DNA of 12,267 nt. Source: CAYGUI01 sp964353115. Its GTDB lineage: Bacteria > Pseudomonadota > Gammaproteobacteria > JAGOUU01. Under the pieces are notes generated by a model, which saw only the letters and a list, made by a program, of their open reading frames with translations, searched no databases and was not told where the DNA came from. Shown one piece after another: positions 1-5,482 of the stretch. Made by a program: the position numbers and the translations under genes. The DNA lies in NCBI GenBank assembly GCA_964353115.1, contig CAYGUI010000038.1, positions 1 through 12,267 on the forward strand, read 5' to 3'. Positions within the stretch are counted from its first letter, which is position 1, and every line of letters begins with the position of its first letter.

Positions 1-897
1 GGCAAAGAATTTACTGCAAAAAAAATAAGTAAAGTTAATATTAGTCCTAAAGATATTCCTAAGATTAAATTTTTAATTAAAGATTTTTCCTATAATAATA
101 TTTCTTATGGCCGTGTTAGTTTTGATTTAATTTCTGATCAAAATTATGCAAAAATCGAGAACTTTTTGATAAATCGCCCAGGTTTACAAATAATGGGTGA
201 TGGTGAATGGAGTGATAAAGATAATAAATCTTTTACTAAACTAAATGGTTATTTTATAACTGATAATGTTGCAAAAAGTGTTCCATCGATTGATGCATTG
301 AAACAAGTTGCAGGCAATGGAAATAGTAAATTTAATATTTCATGGCAGGGCAGTCCTTTTGATTTTAATTTTAATACTTTATCTGGGGCTCTTAGCTTAG
401 ATTTAAAAAATGGAACTATTTATGCTTTAAATCCTGGAATTGGCAGAATTTTAAGCATTTTTAGTTTTAAAGCACTGGAGCAGCATTTAAAATTAGATTT
501 TCGTGATGTGTTTGATAAAGGTTTTGCTTACTCTAAATTAACTGGTGATTTTGAAATAAAAGATGGCATAGTTTCTACTCAAAATTTATTTGTCGATGCT
601 AGTGCTAATATTAATATCAATGGCACAACAAATTTAATTGATAAAACTTATGATTTAAAAGTAAAAGTACAACCAGATGTTTCTGGAGTTTTACCAATAG
701 CTACAACTATCGCAACTGGTAATCCTTTTATTGGTCTTGCGACGTTTGCTGCAGAAAAAATATTTAAAATTAATAAAATAGCCGAAAGAACTTATTTAGT
801 AACTGAAAATTGGGCTGATCCAAAAGTTAAAGTTGTTAATACAAAAGTGGCACGTAGAAATAGGACTCGTGCTAACAACGCTCAACAACTTGCATAA
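1..897 (+). CDS. yhdP: YhdP family AsmA-like envelope protein, C-terminal part (5' end outside window)
   Basis: The reading frame is open from base 1 to the TAA at 895-897, giving 298 residues. The true start lies upstream, because E. coli YhdP is about 1,270 residues long. The C-terminal block resembles YhdP closely: a GRILSIFSFKALEQ stretch, then LDFRDVFDKGFAYSKLTGDF, then a beta-rich segment and the hydrophobic stretch around PFIGLATFAAEKIF near the end. Known for the family: YhdP is a large inner-membrane-anchored AsmA-like protein spanning the periplasm, implicated in phospholipid transport to the outer membrane. No terminator is visible, and its last 26 bp overlap the end of the convergent rsmH gene. 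An internal TTG at 166 could be mistaken for a start, but the frame continues upstream of it with YhdP-like sequence. Confidence 0.88.
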   Translation, partial: GKEFTAKKISKVNISPKDIPKIKFLIKDFSYNNISYGRVSFDLISDQNYAKIENFLINRPGLQIMGDGEWSDKDNKSFTKLNGYFITDNVAKSVPSIDALKQVAGNGNSKFNISWQGSPFDFNFNTLSGALSLDLKNGTIYALNPGIGRILSIFSFKALEQHLKLDFRDVFDKGFAYSKLTGDFEIKDGIVSTQNLFVDASANININGTTNLIDKTYDLKVKVQPDVSGVLPIATTIATGNPFIGLATFAAEKIFKINKIAERTYLVTENWADPKVKVVNTKVARRNRTRANNAQQLA

Positions 898-1912
898 TAG
901 CGCTTCGTGAACGAACATTATTGTCTATTTCTTGTTGAGTTGGTTTAATTTTAAGAGCAATGCGTTTTAGGTTCGGTTGAAGCATATGATGCGGAACTGG
1001 TACGTGTGAAGGATATCGCTGATCTTTTTCATTTTCTAAAATAAAGTACTTCATAATGCGATATTCTAATGAATGAAAACAGATAGTAACTAATCGTGCG
1101 CCAGGTTTTAGTAAATCTAAAACATTTTCTAAAAACTTTTCTAAATCTTCCAGTTCATTATTAACTTTAATTCTTAGCGCCTGGAAAGTTCGCGTTGCAG
1201 GGTGCTTATCCATTTTTATTTTAGGATATGCAGCAGCAATAATATCTGCAAGTTCACGACTTGTTTCTATTTTCTTAGTTTCGCGTACTTTAACTATACG
1301 CTCAGCAATGCGCCAAGCAAAACGCTCTTCGCCGTATTTTTTTATAATATTAGTTAATTCTTGTGCACTTAAATCATTAACAAGATCAGCAGCAGTTTCT
1401 TTTTGTGTCTGATCCATCCGCATATCAAGGGGAGCATTAGATTTAAAACTAAATCCGCGCTCTAAGTCGTCTAGCTGTGGTGATGAGACGCCAAGGTCTA
1501 GGAGGATACCATCTACAAAACCCCCCGGCGCTGTCGCGCCTTGGTGGTGGGAAAAACCCCCCGGCGCTGTCGCGCCACCCCCCTTTACAAAAGGGGGGGA
1601 GGTATTAGCTGGATCATCTCCCCTTTCGTAAAGGGGAGAAGTCGCCGCAAGGCGACAGAGGGGTTTTTTCATATCCGCAAAACTACTATGCACAATAACT
1701 ACACGCGGATCATCACCGAATTTTTCTTTGGCATATTTAATAGCATCTAAATCTTTATCAAAAACTATTAATTTGCCTTTAGGACCTAATTTTTTTAAAA
1801 TTTCTGCACTATGCCCGCCACGACCAAATGTCCCATCGACATAAGTGCCGTCAGGCTTAATATTTAGATTATCGATTGCTTCTTGTAGTAATACAGAAAT
1901 GTGTTGATTCAT
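872..1912 (-). CDS. rsmH: 16S rRNA (cytosine1402-N4)-methyltransferase RsmH (MraW), carrying an in-frame repeat insertion
   Basis: RsmH uses S-adenosylmethionine to methylate N4 of C1402 in the 16S rRNA decoding centre. Family blocks appear in order: DGTFGRGGHS (SAM loop, residues 26-35), DGILLDLGVSSPQLDD (134-149), GFSF and PLDMRMD (about 153-167), YGEERFAWRIA, HPATRTFQALRIKVNNELE, and FHSLEYRIMKYF near the C-terminus. At 346 residues it is about 33 longer than E. coli RsmH. The excess lies at residues 84-132, between HSSFADMKK and VDGILLDLG, and is encoded by a GC-rich palindromic element (1517-1669). The frame is intact, so this looks functional rather than a pseudogene. The ATG at 1910-1912 has only a weak GGGA upstream, and that lies in a second palindromic repeat. 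The usual neighbours mraZ and ftsL are absent; rnpB lies directly upstream. The 3' end overlaps yhdP. Confidence 0.96.
   Translation of the reverse strand: MNQHISVLLQEAIDNLNIKPDGTYVDGTFGRGGHSAEILKKLGPKGKLIVFDKDLDAIKYAKEKFGDDPRVVIVHSSFADMKKPLCRLAATSPLYERGDDPANTSPPFVKGGGATAPGGFSHHQGATAPGGFVDGILLDLGVSSPQLDDLERGFSFKSNAPLDMRMDQTQKETAADLVNDLSAQELTNIIKKYGEERFAWRIAERIVKVRETKKIETSRELADIIAAAYPKIKMDKHPATRTFQALRIKVNNELEDLEKFLENVLDLLKPGARLVTICFHSLEYRIMKYFILENEKDQRYPSHVPVPHHMLQPNLKRIALKIKPTQQEIDNNVRSRSAIMQVVERC
1517..1669. repeat. Composite palindromic element (about 150 bp) inserted in frame inside rsmH
   Basis: On the + strand the element runs from AAAACCCCCC to GAGGGGTTTTTT. It contains stacked hairpins: GGCGC/GCGCC (twice), CCCCCCTTT/AAAGGGGGG (1578-1598), TCTCCCCTTT/AAAGGGGAGA (1617-1639) and GTCGCC/GGCGAC (1641-1656). 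The left 24 bp are repeated exactly (1517-1540 and 1553-1576) at a 36-bp offset, which preserves the reading frame. The same succession of hairpins recurs in the intergenic region at 4004-4104. In the rsmH frame it encodes about 49 residues, including TSPLYERGDD and two GATAPGGF units. Its GC-rich composition contrasts with the AT-rich host gene. Element ends are estimates from the A4C6/G4T6 termini. Confidence 0.9.
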
Positions 1913-1916
1913 GTTT

Positions 1917-1944
1917 CGTCATTCCCGCGCAGGCGGGAATCCAG
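1917..1944. repeat. 28-bp palindromic repeat, copy 1 (dRS3-like core), just upstream of the rsmH start
   Basis: The core ATTCCCGCGCAGGCGGGAAT forms an 8-bp stem with a 4-nt loop and fits the ATTCCC-N8-GGGAAT pattern known from Neisseria dRS3 repeats; similar GTCATTCCCGC repeats occur in many proteobacteria. It is 25/28 identical to the copy inside rnpB at 2264-2291. It lies 4 bp upstream of the rsmH start codon, so the hairpin would form in the rsmH translation initiation region. Confidence 0.85.
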
Positions 1945-1948
1945 TAAT

Positions 1949-1968
1949 AAAAAACTCTAAAGCTAGCC
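1949..1968 (-). terminator. Possible rnpB 3' terminator (P1 strand plus U6)
   Basis: The 3' strand of helix P1, ending in CUUUAGAG, is followed directly by six U residues and then AUUACUGG. Because P1 can fill the role of a terminator stem, this resembles an intrinsic terminator. The adjacent palindrome at 1917-1944 could add a second hairpin. Read-through into rsmH is not excluded, since no obvious separate rsmH promoter is visible. Confidence 0.45.
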
Positions 1969-2323
1969 TATAAGCCGGGTTCTGTCGAGGACAATCATTC
2001 ATCTGGAATACTTGTCACCAAGTACTTCGTGCGGCCTACCCGATCGACGTGGGCTCACGCTAACGATCTTATTTGGCCTTGCTCCAAGTGGGGTTTACCC
2101 TGCCACTCATGTTGCCATGAGCGCGGTGCGCTCTTACCGCACCTTTTCACCTTTACCCATAAAATGAGCTGTATATTTTCTGTGGCACTTTCCGTAGGCT
2201 TTCGCCCCCCAGGCGTTACCTGGCACTTTAGCCCGTTGGAGCCCGGACTTTCCTCACTACAACCGTCATTCCCGCGTAGGCGGGAAGCTAGTTAGCAGCG
2301 CGATTGCCCAGCCAGCTTTAGAG
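1955..2323 (-). ncRNA. rnpB: RNase P RNA, bacterial class A
   Basis: This is the catalytic RNA of RNase P, which with the RnpA protein removes 5' leaders from tRNA precursors. Read on the minus strand, the conserved blocks are GAGGAAAGTCCGGGCTCC, GTGCCAGGTAACGCCTGGGG, GGTGCGGTAAGAGCGCACCG, GGAGCAAGGCCAAATA, CAGATGAATGATTGTCC and ACAGAACCCGGCTTAT. The ends are set by P1, in which CUCUAAAGCUGGCU pairs with AGGCUAGCUUUAGAG. P2 forms from GGGCAAUC and GAUUGUCC. A class A pseudoknot P6 is supported by GCUC (2166-2169) pairing with GAGC in the L17 loop (2053-2056). P12 and P18 end in GCAA and GUGA tetraloops. The GGU motif that contacts tRNA CCA is present (2038-2040). At about 369 nt it is close to E. 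coli (377 nt). The distal part of P3 is built from a mobile-type palindrome. Confidence 0.97.
2264..2291. repeat. 28-bp palindromic repeat, copy 2, forming the distal P3 hairpin of RNase P RNA
   Basis: It matches the repeat at 1917-1944 at 25 of 28 positions, in the same orientation, beginning CGTCATTCCCGCG. In the RNA it occupies nt 33-60, where UUCCCGC pairs with GCGGGAA across a 4-nt loop. The flanking CUGCUAAC and GUUGUAG can pair with one bulge to make the base of P3. The total P3 length stays close to that of E. coli, so the repeat seems to have replaced or become the distal arm rather than simply lengthening it. Confidence 0.85.
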
Positions 2324-2329
2324 CGGCAA

Positions 2330-2358
2330 ATTATATCATATTAATCTGAAAAAGACGA
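2330..2358 (-). promoter_or_regulatory. rnpB promoter
   Basis: A perfect TATAAT lies on the minus strand at 2330-2335, placing the start of transcription near 2323, exactly where helix P1 begins. A weak -35 (TCGTCT at a 17-bp spacing, 2353-2358) falls inside the last codons of erpA. Confidence 0.65.
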
Positions 2359-2709
2359 GCCACAACCACAAGTTGTTTTGGCATTGGGATTTCTTATAAC
2401 AAAGCGTGCACCGTCGATATCATCGACATAATCGATATCTGCGTTTTCAAGATATTGTAGGCTTAGTGCGTCGATTAAAAGAGTTACTTGTTTTAAATCA
2501 GGATTATCAATTTTTTTAGTGATAACTTCATCGTCATCATTGATATTTTCTTCAAAGCTAAAGCCATACTGAAGACCCGAGCAGCCACCACCGGTTATAT
2601 AAACGCGGAGTTTAAGATCAGGATTTTCTTCTTCTAAAATTAATTCTGCAACTTTATTGGCTGCATCGTCAGTAAAATTGACTATATTTTGATTATTATT
2701 TGTGCTCAT
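2341..2709 (-). CDS. erpA: Iron-sulfur cluster insertion protein ErpA
   Basis: ErpA is an A-type carrier that receives Fe-S clusters from the assembly scaffold and delivers them to apo-enzymes, including those of isoprenoid synthesis and respiration. The 122 residues cover the whole family, with LRVYITGGGCSGLQYGFSF (about 34-52) and a C-terminal TTCGCGSSF. The three cluster-binding cysteines are C43, C114 and C116. The phrase NPNAKTTCGCGSSF is typical of gammaproteobacterial ErpA rather than IscA or SufA. The ATG at 2707-2709 has no recognisable Shine-Dalgarno sequence. The rnpB promoter -10 begins 5 bp after the stop. In Pseudomonas the gene sits beside anmK, mepM and tyrS; here about 5 kb of other genes separates it from anmK. 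Confidence 0.97.
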   Translation of the reverse strand: MSTNNNQNIVNFTDDAANKVAELILEEENPDLKLRVYITGGGCSGLQYGFSFEENINDDDEVITKKIDNPDLKQVTLLIDALSLQYLENADIDYVDDIDGARFVIRNPNAKTTCGCGSSFSD

Positions 2710-2753
2710 AGGGGTGTATTTTACAATAAGATTCTATAATCTGCTATCTGTAT

Positions 2754-3932
2754 TTATCTAGGGTGATGTTCTTGCATATGTGCTGCTGATGATGATGATC
2801 CTGCAAAACCCCATGTATTACTATGCTTAGCATGATGTCTTAAAACTATAGATCCTGTTGGGCTAGTCGTCGATATAGTGGGAATACTAGTTACGCTACC
2901 ACTTTCTGAAGATGCTTTAGAATTAGTCTTTGCTCTAGTAAACAAATTTCTAAAAAAATTAGGTATTGTTTTTGTAAAAAATTCTCTAATTCTTTTTGAT
3001 GTAGTTTTATTTTCTTTATATTTAATGAAATCATTATGATCTTCTTCAGACTCGCTAGTTATTGAGGTAGGAGTTTGTGGGATGATTCTTTTTATCCCAT
3101 CATATTCATCTAGACATCTTAAATATCTATTATACCTATCTCCGAGTCTAGATCTTTTTTCTTCAGCGCTTAATAAATTATGAATTTCTTCGCAAGATAG
3201 TTTTGCTTGATCTATTCTTTTGAAATTTTCATCTGTAATATTATAATTTCTTTTTATTAGATCTAAATTTTCTTCTAAGGCATTAATTGAATCGTTGTAT
3301 GCTTCTAATAAGTAGTCAGTACTATCATTTGCTGTAGTAACAGGATCTGAAGTTTCTTTATGCTGATAAAAACTAAAATCTTTGTTTTTAATTTTAGTTA
3401 TAATCTCTTGATGTCTTGAGGGATCAAGATTTTTTATTAAATTTAATAATTTATCTTTTAAAAATTTATCTAATTTATAATTTCTTGCGCCTCTAAAATA
3501 TCCAGCCGCAGCCATTATGGGCCCTAGAATTATTGGAACTTGAGAAGATTCCTCAAAAATATATTTGATATTTTTTGAATTGTTAGATTTTTCAAATTCA
3601 ATAACAGTATTAGATAAAAAATCAATTAACAAAGGGTTAGCATTATCTATATGACCATTGAATAAAGTATGCACTGTATCTGGCATTTGATCATAAAAAG
3701 TGCTTTTAGCTGCAGTTATATTTGGAATTGTTGGTAATTTTGAAAAAATAGCCACACAAGATCCTAAATATGTGTTTATTTCTCCACCAATATAAGGATC
3801 TATTTTTTCAGCAATAATAGCTTCTATTATATTTAGTCTAAAAGATTCAGTATGATACAAAAGATTTTCACGAAATTCGGCAGAGTTTTCCGGGTATATT
3901 CTGTATGTATATGATCTTTTTACTGCTTGCAT
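2754..3932 (-). CDS. Unrecognised 392-residue protein, Ser/Thr- and His-rich C-terminus
   Basis: I do not recognise a family. The N-terminal two thirds are mainly helical in character. A short hydrophobic patch lies at about 131-145 (QVPIILGPIMAAAGYF), probably too short for a membrane span. An acidic, probably coiled segment covers about 205-280. A SESEEDHND acidic cluster at about 293-301 precedes a basic amphipathic stretch, KRIREFFTKTIPNFFRNLF (313-331). After 335 the protein is low complexity: Ser/Thr-rich, then His-rich to the end. There is no signal peptide. The layout resembles secreted effectors of intracellular gammaproteobacteria, but no signature proves this. The ATG at 3930-3932 has no Shine-Dalgarno sequence; AT-rich TATA-like sequences lie just upstream. 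It is flanked by 44 bp before erpA and by a repeat cluster on its 5' side. Confidence 0.75.
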   Translation of the reverse strand: MQAVKRSYTYRIYPENSAEFRENLLYHTESFRLNIIEAIIAEKIDPYIGGEINTYLGSCVAIFSKLPTIPNITAAKSTFYDQMPDTVHTLFNGHIDNANPLLIDFLSNTVIEFEKSNNSKNIKYIFEESSQVPIILGPIMAAAGYFRGARNYKLDKFLKDKLLNLIKNLDPSRHQEIITKIKNKDFSFYQHKETSDPVTTANDSTDYLLEAYNDSINALEENLDLIKRNYNITDENFKRIDQAKLSCEEIHNLLSAEEKRSRLGDRYNRYLRCLDEYDGIKRIIPQTPTSITSESEEDHNDFIKYKENKTTSKRIREFFTKTIPNFFRNLFTRAKTNSKASSESGSVTSIPTISTTSPTGSIVLRHHAKHSNTWGFAGSSSSAAHMQEHHPR

Positions 3933-4003
3933 ACTAGCTACTGCTATAAGTTTTTTATATATTAAGTATAATATATTTTTATGGTTTTAGTAGGTTAACA
4001 AAT

Positions 4004-4027
4004 AAAAAAACCCCGCGCCTGCGGCGC
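4004..4027 (-). terminator. Intrinsic terminator downstream of pmbA, supplied by the repeat
   Basis: On the minus strand the stem GCGCC-GCA-GGCGC is followed by GGGG and seven T residues. This lies about 115 bp after the pmbA stop codon and before the 392-aa gene. It is well placed to end the tldD-pmbA transcript. Confidence 0.6.
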
Positions 4028-4142
4028 TGCCCCCTTTAATAAGGGGGCTATATTCTCCCCTTTTGTAAAGGGGAGATGTCGCCATCGGCGACAGAGGGGT
4101 TTTTCACCAACCAGAGGGGTTTTCTCAAAAAGAGGGGTTTTT
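4004..4142. repeat. Second copy of the composite palindromic element, with a triplicated end
   Basis: This fills most of the 209-bp gap between the 392-aa gene and pmbA. Its hairpins follow the same order as those inside rsmH: GCGCC/GGCGC (4015-4027), CCCCCTT/AAGGGGG (4030-4047), TCTCCCCTTT/AAAGGGGAGA (4054-4076) and GTCGCC/GGCGAC (4078-4092), bounded by AAAAAAACCCC and GAGGGGTTTTT. The right-end motif AGAGGGGTTTT then recurs at 4093, 4113 and 4131, and the last copy merges with the pmbA stop codon. Read on the minus strand, the element core is open in the frame that gives TSPLYKRGE, matching the TSPLYERGD encoded in rsmH. Confidence 0.88.
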
Positions 4143-5482
4143 TACCCTCCAGCAACCGTCATATTATCAATTAAAATTGACCCCGAGCGAATATTTCCTC
4201 TTAAATCAATATCATTACCAATAGCTAATATATTCATAAACATATCCTTAAGATTGCCAGCAATAGTAATCTCAGAAACCGGGTGTTGGATTTCACCATT
4301 TTCAACCCAAAAACCAAAAGCACCACGGGAATAGTCGCCAGTTACGATATTGACCCCTTGACCCATAACTTCAGAAACAATCAAACCAGTACCCATCTCA
4401 CGAGCTAAATCTTGCATATTTCCGCTAGTTGGTTCAATGATGATGTTATGAGTACCCCCACCATTTGCGGTAGGCTTAAGACCTAATCGGCGCGCAGAAT
4501 AAACTCCCAAAAGATAAGTCTGTAATATCCCAGAAGCTACAATGATTTTATCGTGAGTTTTTAGGCCATCAGAATCAAATAAAACACTTCCTAAGGCTTT
4601 CGCAATATGTGGGTTTTCACTAATTGTTACAAAGTCTGGGAAAATTTTCTGATCAATTTTTCCCAATAAAAATGATGATTCACGATACAAATTACCACCA
4701 CTAATAGCTGATAATAGATTTCCGATTAAACCTTTAGCGATATTTGGTGTGAATAAAATTTTAGTTTTTTGTGATTTAATTTTTTTAGGATTTAAGCGCA
4801 TGATAGTTTTTTCGACAGCTTTTTTTGCAACTTCCTTACTATCTTTTAAATCTTTATGATCACGTGCAGCAGTATAATAATAATCACGCTGCATATTGGC
4901 ACCTTCGCCAGCAATTAAAACACAACTTAAAGAATGACTAGTAGTCGGATATCCGTTTAAAAAACCATGGCTATTTCCATAAATTCCCATACTTTGCTGG
5001 CTTGAAAGACTAGTGCTATCAGCATTAGTAATTTTTTTATCTAAACTAAAAGCAGTTTCTTCGCATGCTAATGCCATTTCGATTGCCTTTTCAGCTGGCA
5101 AATCCCAGGGATGATAAACGTCTAAATCCTTAATATTCTCTTCAGTAATATCAAAGGCTAGTAACTCTTTATCGGCAATACCAGAATACTCATCTTCTTC
5201 AATATGTGTCGCAATGCTATAAGCTTTATCAATAGTTTTTTTAATAGATTCCCACGAAATATCAGAAGTACTAGCGCCGCCTTTGCGTTTATCTTTATAA
5301 ACAGTAACGCCAAAGCCTTGGTCTTGGCTAAATTCAACTGTATCAACTTTTCTTAAGCGCACTTCAGCGCTTAAACCATGAGAAATACTGCAGCTTGCTT
5401 CGGAATCAGTTGCGCCTAAGCTTTTAGCATAGTGAATGCTGTCTGCAACTAAATTTTTTATGCTGTCTAAATCTTTATACAT
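4142..5482 (-). CDS. pmbA: Metalloprotease subunit PmbA (TldE)
   Basis: PmbA (TldE) is the non-catalytic partner of TldD. Known for the family: the heterodimer degrades unfolded peptides, and in E. coli it matures microcin B17 and acts on the CcdA antitoxin. The 446 residues match E. coli PmbA throughout: GVTVYKDKRKGGASTSDIS near the N-terminus, YGNSHGFLNGYPTTSHSLSC, the RRLGLKPTANGGGTHN loop, MGTGLIVSEVMGQGVN, and GDYSRGAFGFWVENGEIQHP followed by ITIAGNLKDMF close to the end. It lacks the HExxxH motif of TldD, as expected. I chose the ATG at 5480-5482, which overlaps the tldD stop by 8 bp and has a weak GGTGG upstream; a TTG four codons earlier is possible. The overlap indicates translational coupling with tldD. 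A palindromic repeat cluster begins at the stop codon. Confidence 0.95.
   Translation of the reverse strand: MYKDLDSIKNLVADSIHYAKSLGATDSEASCSISHGLSAEVRLRKVDTVEFSQDQGFGVTVYKDKRKGGASTSDISWESIKKTIDKAYSIATHIEEDEYSGIADKELLAFDITEENIKDLDVYHPWDLPAEKAIEMALACEETAFSLDKKITNADSTSLSSQQSMGIYGNSHGFLNGYPTTSHSLSCVLIAGEGANMQRDYYYTAARDHKDLKDSKEVAKKAVEKTIMRLNPKKIKSQKTKILFTPNIAKGLIGNLLSAISGGNLYRESSFLLGKIDQKIFPDFVTISENPHIAKALGSVLFDSDGLKTHDKIIVASGILQTYLLGVYSARRLGLKPTANGGGTHNIIIEPTSGNMQDLAREMGTGLIVSEVMGQGVNIVTGDYSRGAFGFWVENGEIQHPVSEITIAGNLKDMFMNILAIGNDIDLRGNIRSGSILIDNMTVAGG

Noticed and set aside
1541..1750. 69-aa open frame on the + strand inside rsmH
   Set aside because: It is the opposite-strand reading of the palindromic element, with no family resemblance or ribosome binding site.
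872..1912. rsmH as a pseudogene disrupted by a repeat
   Set aside because: The frame is uninterrupted, all conserved motifs on both sides are present, and the duplicated part is offset by 36 bp, a multiple of three.
2038..2066. Apparent loss of the GGU motif in RNase P RNA that pairs with tRNA 3' CCA
   Set aside because: I first looked in the wrong loop. Counting along E. coli M1 RNA places the motif in the CGGGUAGG block, which is present here (GGU at 2038-2040).
2029..2295. 88-aa open frame on the + strand
   Set aside because: It lies entirely antisense to rnpB and its composition simply reflects the RNA gene.
4093..4142. Possible CRISPR-like array from three AGAGGGGTTTT units
   Set aside because: Units are only 11 bp, spacers are 7-9 bp, and they are duplicated ends of the palindromic element; no cas genes are nearby.
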